DNA of 64,000 bases from Enoplolaimus lenunculus (taxonomy: Eukaryota; Nematoda; Enoplea; Enoplida; Thoracostomopsidae). Positions within the stretch are counted from its first letter, which is position 1. Every line of letters starts with the position of its first letter. A program made the translations under genes and the position numbers. This document shows, piece by piece, positions 35,060 to 47,899 of this stretch. The stretch covers positions 1 to 64,000 of the forward strand of contig JASANG010001450.1 in the NCBI GenBank assembly GCA_030248215.1. Reading direction: 5' to 3'. The notes below the pieces were generated by a model that did no database searches, was not told the DNA's origin, and worked only from the letters and a program-made list of their open reading frames with translations.

Positions 35060-37400
35060 CAAAGAGGGCCGGCTCCCAATCATCTATATCCTGGACGTCA
35101 TAAATTTTTCTTTACATGACGATATACGCTTCTGAACTGCAATTCCTCGATACAAATCGGTTAACAGTGAACAAAACTTTGCGGTGTTCGACAGGTTAGA
35201 TTTTCTGTGGATAGCAGCTTAGTTTGAGATTTTTAGACTTGAACCTGCTGACAATTCTGACGTCATTCAGCAGCTATTTTAAAACACTTTTAATAACCAG
35301 TCAGTTGAGTATAGTGATCTTCGAGTTTGTTGATGCATATTCGTCAATTTCTGCCACGTGCAGTTTTAATGACGTAATAAAATAGGTCAGGAAAATGTAA
35401 ACAAAAATTTCGAATTATATATGTTTTTTTTTGGTGAGTGGCGAGTGCATAAGAGCGAGGGAAATTATTTTTCACTCTCAGGTTTCACTATTAAACGCGA
35501 CACTTTTTTTGACCGGAACTTTGAGGTATTCCGGTGTTTATTTTGAGTTTCGGAAACTGAATTGGATTTCAAGGACGTTTTTTTTCTGATGAAATGATTA
35601 GTAAAGGTATGATGCTAGCAAGTTAATGCTCTAATTTAACCAGTACAAAATTACATGTTAACATGTTCGATGACAGCTGTTAAGGAATTTAACAAGTGTA
35701 CTTGTTACCTGCCTCTCGTTACTTGTGTGGTCTTGACGTTGGTTAGTATCTGTTTTATATTAGTATATGTGTACGCTATAGGTTTCTAGGCTTTTAAGCC
35801 GTTCGTTGTGTTTTGGTGTCTTTGCTGAATTTTTGCCAGACGAGACTCTAAGGCTGTCAAGATTCAAGAGAGCCAGATTCAAGGGTATACTAGTAAGCGT
35901 AGTTGCACGCATGTGCAACACTCAAATGTTTCGGTATTGAACGTCTTAATCAGTTCTATAAATCGTCGAAGGTTACACTGGCAAAATTTTTACGGTATTA
36001 GTGAATCAGTATGCACATTTCTTTTCTAAAACAGTAATTTAAAAAATATATGTGCTTATGTTTTGAATATATGAAAGCTTTTTTTACTTGTTTTTACTGG
36101 AACGATGTCCAAAATATATATATGTGGGGCGTTCCAGGTTTAACAATATAGATAAAACCCAACCAACGTGGTTGTAACTATTGGTATTGCGTCTTATTTG
36201 CTTTGTATTGTGTCTCGTGGTTATGTAAAACAGAGTGAATAATCGATAAAAGTGTACAATGTGCAGTGCCGGCGGAAGATTCCCCCAAACCCCCAATTGG
36301 GGGCCGACCCTTGGGGCCCCATTTCTCAAACTAAAAACTTTTTTGCTGACCACGAAGTAGTGTATAAAACATTTTGTTCGGACCCCCTAGGACCTGTTTT
36401 GGGAGCGACTATCTTAACGCCGGCTCTGGCAATGTAAATACCTGCGAGGACAAGTGGGGCTTCCTTGTGCAGTCTAAAACTTTTCTAGGCCAATATATTT
36501 CTAGGGTTGGCTTAGCCGACGGTCTCTCTCGGGCTACTGGCCCGCATTTGGACCGAACCCCTTTAGGCTTAGGAATATGCTTATACTACTGTTACGGCCC
36601 TGTTCTATGCATTGGCCATCAAAGGATAAGTTGCATAATCTTATGTCGATTATAGACTCTTGATGGAACACAAGCTGTTCTCTAGTCTCGTATTAGCAGT
36701 ATAATGCGTTCGTGCTTGTATTTGTGTGTTATATAATATTGTTGTTAGCATGCTATATGCATTCCGTTCACTTTATGTAATGCTGTATACATTGCACATG
36801 CAAATTTTTGGAAACCGAGTTGAGATATGCGCAGCATTGTCTGAATAAATGTAATGTTTTTTAAACTTTAAACATCCACAATTACATTTAGTTATCAGTG
36901 AATGTTTTGTTATAGATTTATATCAGCTGTGTTAATTGTGCACTTCCAAATTTAATAACTTCAGTGGACACGGTGTGTGTCATCTGCATTCTGCTGAACA
37001 ACTCGGTCATTTAGGATTTAATGCTTTAAAGGATTTAATCACTGTTACTTTCAATAGGGCCGATTTCCCTGATTAATGTATTTTGGTCTGATTTCCTATA
37101 TATTTGCGGATGTACATATTGGAATGGGGCCAAAATTGTCCTGAGGGCTGGGCACTAGTAGTTTTGGCGTTGAATTCAAGCCAATTGGTACAATTATCGC
37201 CAAACTATTTTATTGGTGAACTTTATTTTTCTGATGTTTTATGTATGGATAATTAATATTGAGTATATATTCATTAAATTTGAATGTTTACTTTTGTACT
37301 GGAGTGTTGTAGAAATGTAACACAGGTGCGTATGTAAAATTCTGTTGGAGGTTCCGGCAATTTGAGTTATATATACAATTATTGACAGTTTCACAAATTT
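35060..37400. other. gene-free stretch
   Basis: No supported gene. At 36265-36640 a GC-richer block (TTGGGGGCCGACCCTTGGGG) ends in GTTACGGCCCTGTTCTATGC...TTGGCCATC, which resembles ends of the element at 37412. Confidence 0.35.
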
Positions 37401-37411
37401 CGTATTGTTCG

Positions 37412-37748
37412 GTGGGCCCATGTTACTCTGAGGGGCGTCCCATTTACCCACGAGACAGCAAATATACCCGGAGTGGAATGTTTTTGCTGGGTTGGTCGGG
37501 ACAATTTTAAACCTGTTTGTTCTGAGTCGACCGGGACAGTTTAATCGTAAGGTTGAGCCTATTCCTAAGTCTAAGCGTAAGGATGAGCCTATTTTTAAGC
37601 CTAAGCCTAAGCAAAAGTTTAGCCTAAATCTTAAACTGACTATTATGGCTCCTCCGTAAAACGATCCGACCCTGTTCTACATGGGCCATCTAAACCCACT
37701 CTTTGATGGACCCACCGGAACCTGGACGCCCCTTAAAGTAACATGGAC
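37412..37748. mobile_element. small inverted-repeat element (GGCCCATGTTACT family)
   Basis: Left end GGGCCCATGTTACTCTGAGG and right end that reads, inverted, GGTCCATGTTACTTTAAGG, both followed inward by GGCGTCC. Between them are CCTAAGCCTAAGC-type repeats. Superfamily not assigned; no clear target duplication. Confidence 0.6.
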
Positions 37749-37759
37749 CGGAACATGCT

Positions 37760-40130
37760 CATTCTTAATACGCTTAGGTTTAGGAGTATGCTTATAATAC
37801 TGTTCCGCTCCTGTTCTTTACATTGGCCCACAAACCTAACGCGGAAATATCCGATATTCAATTCTCTAAACAGATTAAAAGTTTCCATCTAGACATTTAA
37901 AAGAAATTTAAGGACCGAAATATGTGGAAAATATGCGTAAAAACTATTGACGGGTATCGTATATTTTTCATATCCGGCAATTTTTGCCGGATAATTATCC
38001 GAATATTCCGATACTCATTTAGCGTTTTTTGTTTCCAAACCTCAATTGTTTTGTTAAGAACTTCTTAACTTGTTGCTATGAATGAAGTGTCCGGACCCAC
38101 AAGCTGATTGTCTTGTTATGAGCGATAATACAAGGTTATACTTAGAAATGTACTTTCAAAATTTAAGTACACTTTAAAGTTTCGAACTCAAATTATTTGG
38201 TCCTGGACCTATTTAGGCGCTACACTTTAAGGTTAATTAGGTTAATTGACATTTATGGACTCTGATTAGGGTTTAGGGACTCCACACACGAGTCGTTTTA
38301 CGTTCGAAGACAGAATCACATTGAAATTATACGCTTAAAATCGTGAAGAATCAGTCGTTGTTTACTTCTAGTGGTGTCCTACGTTTAGCGAAGATCCAGA
38401 AATTTCTGCGGGGGGCGGGCTGGCAAATGTTAATACTAAACGCAATTGTTCACCAAAAAATTTTCTGAGGGCGAAAATTGAAAGGTAGGTGCGACCTTGT
38501 TATTTTATCACACAAAATTTTCTGAGGGGGTAAATTGTAAGGTAGGGACCTTACAATTATATCACCAAAAATTCTTCAGGACCCACTCTAGTCTTAATAT
38601 ACATATACAAACATAATGCCGATTCGGCTCCTCATAACCTCCCACTTTCACTTTTTGTGATCTTGGAGTATATACTGCGGACCCAAAAAAGTACTTTCAA
38701 CAGTTCAGATATCCCTATTGATGTCATGTATATTACTGTGTAAAAACGACGCACTGAGCTGAATTGTGTCATTTTTGCAGCAACTAATTTGCTATTAAAT
38801 TTTTAATTATACTTCTGATTTAAAAAGAAATACTAAGACCATTAAGAGGCTCAACTGTAGCGACCAGAATAAGAGGGGGTAAAAGAGGGGAGCCCATTTT
38901 GAGTACCAATCAATAGGACTCCGTATCCCTTATAAGTTTGTAAGCGGATAGAGTCCCTAAACCGTAACTAGAGTCCATAAATGTCAATTATCCCTGGTTG
39001 TATTTATCAGTAACGAAGGGCGGCGGATGGCGGGTTAAAAATTTATAGTCCGTAACCGAATAACAGGGAGCTACCATCGGAAGAGGCAAAATAAATATCA
39101 GTCCCCCCTTTTATATTCGGGTGGCTAAAGTGAGTTGGAGCTGACAAAAAATTCTGTCTTCAAATCGGTGGAATATTGATTGTAAAATTTAGAGCTGTTT
39201 CACTTTGGTTTTTTTCCAATCATAGTTGCTGTTAGAAAAGTTTTTTAATTCAGTATATTGAAGTCATCTATCTTTTTTGAACTTGCTGGATACTGTCATA
39301 CGTTGGGTCCTGCGGTGGAGCTTGTGTATGAGAAATAGTTCAGTGTTCGAATTCCTCGTCATTTAATTTTGAGATGAATTATACTTTTGATGATGTTTGG
39401 CGCTGTCCGTCACCGTACGGCTTTGTACTACAAAGCACATTAATTTCTACACGGCATTACATAATTCATAAACAAAAATTTTTAACTAGAGGTGCCGTAC
39501 GGCGTCGGAGGTCGCCGCGCGACAAGTGTAGCGCCACCCTTATCTATTACAATTAAAATTTTTCTATCGCTTACAAAATTTATGTGCTAACTGTTAACAA
39601 TATGGCCTACATCATGGAGAAACTGGATTTTTGTCTCCTAGCAACAAGCAGCGTGCTCCGGATGCATAAGACAATCAATACGGTTCCATACAAAATGAAC
39701 TAAATTTAAAAATATTCATGGCTATGCGCGAAACTTTAGTGCAACAAACTCTAGGTTTTAATATTGACAAAATTAAACACAACATGCAATCTACATCCAG
39801 GATTGGATAACGAGAACATGGTAATGCTACACGAACTACTGTATGAACACGACATCAGAAACTGTGGGTATGAGTGCCAATTGAAGTTAGATAGCACTTG
39901 AATCAATTTATTACATAAATGGCCTAAAACTATGGAAAATCTCACTATTAAGATTGCCTTAACCTACGACAGAAATTCTAACTGATGCCGGAAACGGAGA
40001 TCGGTTTTCCGTCGAAGCCGGAGGCAGACCTCCGGTTGTAGTCTGGGCCACAGTATACACCATGCTAGAAAGGGTTAAATACCCTTCAAGCTTTGAAGTT
40101 CAGCTTGCGTAATGCGGCTTTTTAGCATTA
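37760..40130. other. gene-free stretch with short repeats
   Basis: No gene. A repeated AAAATTTTCTGAGGG motif occurs at about 38457 and 38515. A CpG-rich patch lies at 39490-39530. Confidence 0.35.
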
Positions 40131-40266
40131 TTTTATGCATCATAATCTTTGCTTATCCGAAGCGAGATACAACCCGAACTATATACATCCACGTTGAAAA
40201 CACTAAGTTTTATGTGCATAGTTTTACAACGCAAAACTAAAAATTTTATTTCGTATATAAAAGATT

Positions 40267-42901
40267 TCAATACTCGTGATGGCCTTTTACATGAAACCGT
40301 GTATGTGCATCTCCATAGCGCTCCCAGTCCCAATAGTCAATCGACGGAAGGAAGAGTTCTGGTTTGTCATAACCCAATTCTTCCGGTGTATCAATCCCAA
40401 GTTCCGTCAGGGTTGGCTTGATTTGTTCGATCATCCAAGGATAAATTTCGTTTACCTGTAAAAAATTGCAAAATACAAAAACCAAGTTTGTAACTTAAAC
40501 TTATATTCCCAAGCAAACATGATATATCGCTAATCAAAGCACGAAGTTTTATCTCGAAAATTTTCAAGCATTAGTTCCTAACCAGAGTGCAATTCGTTGG
40601 TTTGCCTCTTGCCCTGAAAAGAAATTGAACTCCTGCTTCGGTAGAAAGTTTGATGTTCTTGTTTTGAAATTTTTCGTATTTTAATAAAAGCTATGCCCCT
40701 CGGCGTGTTTATTTGACAATCTCGGATAATTTCAGAAGCTTTAATAACCGAGATTTTTCAAGAAAAATCTCAAAACTATTGTTGTGACCCGAATTATAGT
40801 AAATTCAATAAGATTTTTATTAGCAAATTATAGGCTCCGACATGTTTTACCTGTTGGCACCTTGGCAGTAACCAACTTAAAAATTCAAAGAAATTTTTTG
40901 ACATAATTTATACAGCTCACTTTCGATCCACATTTCACTTTAATCGACTCCAAAAATCTAACCGCCAAAGCATAATCATTAATGCGTCGACATGCTTTCA
41001 ACACAGAAATCACTATTTCTGGCTCAGGTACACAATCATGTTGGTGGAGTTCCGTCATACCTAAACATTTTAGTGTAAATCAAATGCACGTAAGCTTGCT
41101 ATAGGTTAGTTTTGTAGAGGTTCGAATATTGTTCATGTAGTAGACCACCGTTTAGCATAGTTTGCATCTGGCAGGGCGGCTATTTGATTTGCTTGTCCAG
41201 AACAAGTATGCGATATAAATATACGATATCCAAAACAAGTTACCTTCTACAAAGAAATATATAAATCACCGAACACCTTACCGGGTGGTAATACATGTTT
41301 TCCAATCAGGGATGGGAGTCGGAACGGAAAATTTCAGACTTAGACGGAGAATTCGGAGATCTTTGAGTCTCAAAAAATTATTCAACCGCCGCCTAAAATT
41401 TCAAGAAAAATTTTAAGTTTCGAATTTTGAATGTCTCTAGTTTTCCTAGGACAAACAGGACTGGACTTAAGATTCTTGCCCTCTAATTTTATCCGCTGCG
41501 TTTGACCGCCCAAAGTTAGGTTCAACATTTTTATACGGGTCATTTTTGACTTGGTCGCAAACGCTAGATTCATATGACCGTTGACGAATTCACTAACAAA
41601 AAAGTTGCACTGCGCTACGCTCCAAAACGCTTTCACTGAGCTTATCAACCAGAGACTTTCAAAGCTCAGACTGAGATTGCGACTGCACGAATCTCAGCAA
41701 TTTTCGAGACTTGATAGTGAGACACTCATCCTTAAAAATTAATGTCTCGCAATGACTTTTATTACCTTTACGTACTAGCCAACCATCTAAATCCTGACGC
41801 GCAAAGAAATCTAAAAATCTTTTATCAAATGCCTCTGGCGACTCGTCCATTGCGTGTTTTGGAGGATTCGCAGTTACCGATGTCATACTGCGAACATTAA
41901 CCGCTAGTGCTCCGTTCCGCAACACAGCTCGGCTCTGTAATAATCAAAATGAAGCTACTAACGCATTTAAGGGCGCATAAAAGTATATACTAGTTAATTC
42001 GTCAACCGGATGCATCGCAATGAATTCAGGAGCAGAGTCTGTTGAAAGTTTAAATTTCACCATTATTGTCAAAATGCAGCCGAAAAATAATGTCGGCCAG
42101 AGACTTAAAGATATTCTTAAACCTAAACCTCAGTGAAAGCCGAAATCTAAGCCTAAGCAAAGAAATTAGACTAAAACATTAACCGACAACTATACATCGA
42201 TTTTTTCAAAAATTCAAATTTAGGCGTGAAATGATCAGGGGAGGTCACGAGACGCTTAAATATCCAAACATTTTTAAAAGACCCAATTTCACAAACAATA
42301 TACAACGAAAAAAACCAAATCTACTCACAAAAATCGTCAAGAATATAGTTCAATATTTTGATTTAGGTTTGAAAACAGAATTTCTTTTTGTCAGCTTCAG
42401 CTACTTCAGGGGTGAAATAGTGTAAATTATTAAAAAAATTTACACAATAGGATTTCGGATATCTGGATACATATTTCTTTTCGTATATATCTGGATATTC
42501 GGTGCCCATCTATAGTTCTCAGTGGTTGTTACAACACAAAACAAACATATCACGATGCGACCGGATATTTGTATTCGGTTCCGATATAAACTTACTACTG
42601 GATATTTACGGTAGCAGCCCCAAGTTCATAAAACTACATACACATTTTAAAATGAATTTTGTGATCTATACTGCCTATATATTGTATGCGTAAATCATTA
42701 GCTTTGACCAACGTTCTGCATCAAAAATTCACAAGCTTAGATACTACATCCGGTTTATATCCAATCCCGGTAAAAATGAGCTATTCGGCTCCGGCATCTG
42801 CTAACTAATATCTAATCGCCCCTGTATCCTACAGTTTTATCCGTAAACGTAGTTACATTACTTACCCCGTGAGCGAGCTGTGATGCGACTAGCCGAAACA
42901 T
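40267..42901 (-). CDS. cox-5A: cytochrome c oxidase subunit 5A, mitochondrial
   Basis: Nuclear-encoded subunit of respiratory complex IV, acting at the inner mitochondrial membrane. Exons on minus: 42901-42866, 41934-41766, 41060-40921 and 40455-40267. Phases agree (345 nt, then 189 with stop) and give about 177 aa. The N-terminus [12 protein letters not shown] plus [16 protein letters not shown] is an Arg-rich presequence. The mature part has [53 protein letters not shown] and [20 protein letters not shown], the family's helical-repeat sequence. The C-terminus continues past the human end with an aromatic tail ([19 protein letters not shown]), similar in kind to nematode forms. The gene symbol follows nematode usage. 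Confidence 0.93.
41307..41731. mobile_element. degenerate MITE (CAGGGATGGGAGTC end) in COX5A intron 2
   Basis: Left end CAGGGATGGGAGTCGG. Right side GAGACACTCATCC. Related to the GGTCTCGG-array elements at 9819 and 30310. The right end is eroded and runs close to, possibly into, the minus-strand donor at 41765. Confidence 0.4.
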
Positions 42902-43234
42902 GGTGACAGTGAAAGCGTTATGTAAATTAAAATTAGCAAACCTAGAAAGATAAGTTTCAATTACACTGGACAAGGAAGTACCATTAATCAGGGTCTAAAC
43001 TCGATATGCGATTCCTGTATAAATCGGCGTTTGTTTCCATTATAGAAACTGCGATATAGTAAAAATGATGGTTAATTAGTAAATTTTAACCAATATCTAA
43101 AAATGTTGCTAAGTTGTTTGGTTTCACGCGAATTTTCTGCCAAATTTCGGCAATTCTTTAATGAAAATTGTGACAAATGTCAATCGAAATGCGCTAAACA
43201 GATAAATTTAGGAAATTATGCAAAATTTTACTAC

Positions 43235-43305
43235 CGAAATTGCCGGAACCTCCGGCAGAAATTCTACCGGAGCCGGAGGTAGACCTCCGGTTGTACCCTG
43301 ATATT
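43235..43305. mobile_element. hAT-MITE end fragment (CCGGAG motifs)
   Basis: CCGGAACCTCCGGCAG and GCCGGAGGTAGACCTCCGG run into a CCGGTTGTACCCTG end. A similar GCCGGAGGCAGACCTCCGG stretch ends near 40045. Confidence 0.5.
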
Positions 43306-43313
43306 CATATCTA

Positions 43314-43478
43314 TGGCCCATGTTACTGTAAGGGGCATCCAGGTTTCGCCTGGGTCTATGAAAGAGTAGGTTTAGATTCTAGATTACATTTTTTGCTTAG
43401 GCTTAGGAACTTATTTTGCAACGAGGCTTAGGAATACGCTGAATCTACAGTTACGCGTCTTAAAGTAACATTGGCCAT
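43314..43478. mobile_element. 165-bp inverted-repeat element
   Basis: Ends ATGGCCCATGTTACTGTAAGG and, inverted, ATGGCCAATGTTACTTTAAG, the same family as 37412-37748. Confidence 0.55.
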
Positions 43479-43479
43479 A

Positions 43480-45270
43480 TCTGTTATATAGCGCAATTTT
43501 TAACATCGCTTTAACTAATTTCGCTTCACCTCCAGCTCTGGCAAATTGTTGAACTTCGGCTCTGGTATTTATCACCCCTGGTTCCACCCTGCACAGTGGC
43601 TATTGTCTAAGAATACGCACACAAACGTTACTTCAGTTTTAGACAGCCACACATGTTAGCGTTTTGTTTCGGCAGAAACTATTCCGAACCTCGACTGATC
43701 TTTTTGTCACTAGTTAAGCCATGAAAAAATTGCTAAACCGAATAGTTAGTTCCTAAAGAACTGAACTAGTAAAACTTTTTCCGATGCAGACGACAAAAAT
43801 TCATTACCAAACTAAACCACTGTTCCAATTTCGGAACCCAAGTTATGAATTAGCATAACATGTTTTGTTGCATATGTTACTAAATCGGATGTGAATCGCT
43901 CAATGGTTATAAAACCGAGATATATTTAAACGATAGATCTATCACAAAGTTTACTAACAACAAAGCAAAGTACAAACTGTAAAATTTAACAAGTTTCTCA
44001 AACTAATATATAGTTCATCGAGTTAAAAATTTATGGACAATGTATAGAACAGAGTCGTAATTAAAGTAGAAGCATATTCTTAAACCTAAGCGTAAAATGA
44101 GCTACTTAAGCCAAAGTCTAAGCAAAAAATTGCTTTAAAGTTTAAGCTTATTCTATTGCAGTCCCGCAGAAAAACATTAAGCCGCTGATTTTTATATGGG
44201 CTCTTCCATCAGCATAAACAACCAACCACAACTGGATTCGTAGTAGCAAAATCCAAGTTCACAGTTGGAATAATTCATTTAAAAAGTGGCATGGAATTCC
44301 TTTCATAGTTTGGTTGTTTGTTATGGTCCAATTCAATGCGAATCGACAATTTTCGGCAAAAAACAAGGCGGCGAACAGAAATTCCTTACGTTAAAATGTA
44401 AAACCGCTCGAACTCAAACAAAAATTGTGAATACTGCGCCATCGGCTTTTGGCAATTGCAATTTATATATTATACTCCATAGGATTTAGTCTTTTTGAGA
44501 CTTAGGTTTATTCGTCGATGGCCAATGTTTTTCGCTTAGCTCTATCATTTCTGTCGTGACATTGCCGGGTAGTACAGCATTTGTGAAAAACTTCCTGAAA
44601 TTAAGCTGAAATTTAGACACACAACACTGCTCCAGATTATTTGCTAGATTTTGTGCAGATGACACTATTCAACATGAATTCAACGTTTTTATTCTCGAAA
44701 AGAGATAAAACTTGGTATGGTATAATCATCCATATCGAAACTCAGGTGTTACCACGTGCGTAATATTGTGATCTCAGCTTCTGACAAAATTACCCGATCC
44801 GACTCTGTCAGACTGATATAAAGTAAACTAGACGTAGTCATAACCCACATGATCAGTTATGGGGTTCTGGGTATATACACAACCTGGTCTGAATACCGAG
44901 ACTAGAAAACCGAGGCCAATAATGAAAAGTTTCCGGCCCTTTCCAACCAGTAACCGAAAGCAATTTTCAAGCTTGCAACTTTCGGTAATGCCATACTTTT
45001 GTTCTGCTACAATTAGCGTTCGTGACTAAATTTAACCTACACTAAAATGATTTTTAATAATTAAAACAATTTTCAAATTAATTAGTCATTTGGTTTCAGA
45101 GTTTTCGGTTTCGGTTTGGTAACTTACCGACACTCAAAAGGCTAGATGATCAGGACTGAGAATTTGAAAAGAAGCTGAAAACTGAGACCCTATGTCTACA
45201 CATGGCATGAAGCAAAGGTCCTGTAGCCCGTGCCCTAGTTTAAAAAACTTTAATCAAACCAATTTTAAAC
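43480..45270. other. gene-free stretch
   Basis: No supported gene and no clear repeat boundary. Confidence 0.35.
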
Positions 45271-45278
45271 CACAATTG

Positions 45279-45617
45279 TTATTCAAATACATACCAAACC
45301 GTGGCAACATATACTCCAATAGCAACAACGAAAAGTATGCCTGCAGATAAAACAGCTAGTCTGCGTCCAAGAAATAGCTCATCGGTTGCATTTCCTGTCG
45401 AATGACGTTGACTGTGTTTATTATAATCGCTGCTAAACAACCGCTTCGTGAGACTATTTGCAAAATTCCACTGAGAATACGCACAAGGGACTTCAAAGCG
45501 AGTTTTTATAACAGACAACACAGCGTTATATTTAGGTGTAAACATCGAACATCTTTTCGCATGTAGTAGTCGAATACTACATGGGCTGATACGTTGTACT
45601 GTCCTCAGCAGTGACAT
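45279..45617 (-). CDS. small predicted mitochondrial membrane protein, 112 aa
   Basis: Not recognised. Intronless frame from ATG 45617 (MSLLRTVQRISPCSIRLLHA). The N-terminus is rich in Arg, Ser and Leu and poor in acids, like a mitochondrial presequence. Near the C-terminus, after DELFLGRRL, a hydrophobic segment AVLSAGILFVVAIGVYVATV would span a membrane once, leaving only WYVFE outside. This layout is common among small complex IV assembly and subunit proteins, but no diagnostic motif is visible. It is upstream of COX5A on the same strand, 2.4 kb away. An in-frame ATG further upstream (45674) would add 19 residues before the presequence and is less likely. Confidence 0.5.
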   Translation of the reverse strand: MSLLRTVQRISPCSIRLLHAKRCSMFTPKYNAVLSVIKTRFEVPCAYSQWNFANSLTKRLFSSDYNKHSQRHSTGNATDELFLGRRLAVLSAGILFVVAIGVYVATVWYVFE

Positions 45618-46539
45618 TAATCCATTATAATATAAAACCTCGCCGTATAAGTCATAATAATGTATAATACTCACGTTAGCTAGAAGAGGAGTTGCAGCAT
45701 TTATAGTGAAAAATATTCAGTCCTGAATTTCGACAGGTTTAGATATATACTTGTATATGCTCCTGTAATAGATACTCGTGAACCTAAAATATACCTGCAT
45801 TGTACTCTATTAAAATTAAATTACGTAATGTAAAATAGCTTTAAATTTATTTAGTTTTCGAATAGTAAAACGTCTTAAAGAGCCTTCCGCAGATTCTTAT
45901 TACTCGGCCAATAAGAGTTTTAAAAATGCTACTGATTGCTGTGGAAAATTTACAGCTTAAATTAATGAAAAGGTAGGAACTTAAAAACCCATGGTAGTGT
46001 TTTGTTATTCTGCCCGTGGGTAAAACTAGTTTAGTTTATGTTTTAGTGCTGGTTTTCTAGATTCAAACACGGCGATTGATGATGTCCAAGTTGGCAGGAA
46101 CATAGTAAAAAAGAAACAGAGCAAAATCTGTTACACTGATTTACTTTGTTGCTACCAAGCTGATCAAAATGTAACGTTTTCAGACTCTAAATTTGTACGA
46201 TCACGTTGCACTAATGTCTAATAAAGACAATAAAGCTGTTCATAGTGTTTTTAAAAACGTACTAGCGCAGCAACTAGTAGCGTTATTAGTAAAAAAAGTA
46301 AAAGCAGTACGTAATAGGTTCAGTAATATTTCTAATCTCAGCGAAGGAGCAGCTTGAGAAAAAAGGTAGGCAGCTTCCAAGTCATTCAATCAGTCCACCC
46401 GACTTACGTAGACAAGAGCTTATACCCCCTTCAGCTGCGCCATGGGAGCAAGAGGGCAGTATGGAATGTTTTACAGAGCTAATAAATGGAAGTAGTAAGA
46501 ATACTTTGCAATTGAAACTATTAACAGTAGGTTTAGTCA

Positions 46540-47420
46540 TTGTGATCTCATTATTTATACCGACGGGTCAGTGGGTGAAGGCACCACAAATGATTGCGGC
46601 GGCATAGATATTACGATTGGTGGAGCGGAAGAACCTACAATTATTCAATCGTTCAATGTGGCAGGTAGAAAGAAAGGTAACCAGTTCATTATTGAAGCTG
46701 AACTCAGTGCAATCAGAGCGACATGCGATTATCTCTCAACTAAGGTAGTGGTATGGGTAGCAATCTGCACAGATAGTAAATCAGATATTCAGGCACTCGA
46801 AAACGGCAAGGCAAAGTGCACTGATACTGAATTCACAGCAGCCGCACTACGTCCAGTGAAGTGCCGCATATCGCTACAGTGGATCCCGGGGCATATAGGA
46901 CTAATTGGCAACGAAATGGCAGACAAGCAAGCAAAAATGCAAAAGATCCAAATAATGCTTCGTACGATATAGGTACTGCAGCAACTTCGACAAGAATTCC
47001 GTGGCTCTGACAAGGAAGGAAGCAAATGCTCAGTTACGTTCAGGACACTGCAATAAGTTGGATGCATATAAAGCAATCATCCATCCCGGCTCAGACCCAC
47101 TGTGCTCCAATTGCAGGCAACATCCTTAAGACTTGGAACACTGGCTTAGTGTACGCCCAGCAAGGGCAACTGAAAGAATACTGGTTTTTGGGGACCCACA
47201 TCCGCCCCTTTGTTATTAACACAAATCCGCGTGGGGTGGCGTAAACAACAGCAACAACAACAGCAATAGGAAATCCATGTACCGAACCAATTATTTCGTC
47301 GATACCGCCTCCATTCTTTTGTATACCACAAGCAGCATCAGCAGCAGTTCTAGGACCAACACAAATAAGTTTGACCGCGAAAGTCAAAACAACCTGGGGC
47401 CCCGCTGATTTCACGAAATT
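46540..47420 (+). mobile_element. LINE remnant with RNase H domain
   Basis: A frame beginning YTDGSVGEGTTND continues with an RNase H pattern: EAELSAIRATCDYL, CTDSKSDIQALE, and WIPGHIGLIGNEMADKQAK with the HxGxxGNExAD signature. Downstream, in other frames, comes a LINE-type ending (LEHWLS-like, then FGDPHPPL). It is interrupted by frameshifts and lacks the reverse transcriptase, so it is a 5'-truncated dead copy. Confidence 0.8.
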
Positions 47421-47816
47421 TTCCCTGTTTTCCCCGTTGAAAACACTATCTTTCCGTTTTCCCTGTTAGCCAATAACCAGAAACAATTTTATATAAAGAT
47501 TTTATTGCACATAATCAATGCAAGATTGCTTGCATCCTTATGCGAAAAATCAATCTTTCTTGGGCTTAAAATATATGAAAATAAATTAAAGGTAATAAAG
47601 GAACATATTCAGGATCAGTTAGCATATTCAAAACAAACAATAGCGAAAAGCTATAAGTGTGGAAAGACGTATCAAAAAAACTTTAAGCCATGATTTCAGC
47701 AACTTTTTGAATGTCATACTGTTTATATTTTAAATTCCGTGTAAAGATGAAAAATTTCCCTGTTTTCCCTATCAAGCTGCTAAATTTCTCTGTTTTCCCT
47801 GTTAAGCGGGGACCCT
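47393..47816. mobile_element. hAT-like MITE (CCCCGCT ends)
   Basis: Ends CTGGGGCCCCGCTGATTTC and, inverted, CAGGGTCCCCGCTTAAC, each followed inward by TTTCCCTGTTTTCCC-type direct motifs. No matching 8-bp flanks were found. Confidence 0.5.
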
Positions 47817-47899
47817 GTTATATATAAAATATTATTGTTTCAGGTGTCCTGCGAGATAGCAACTGTTCAGGGTTTTTAAACTTTTAGTGTTCCGTCACA

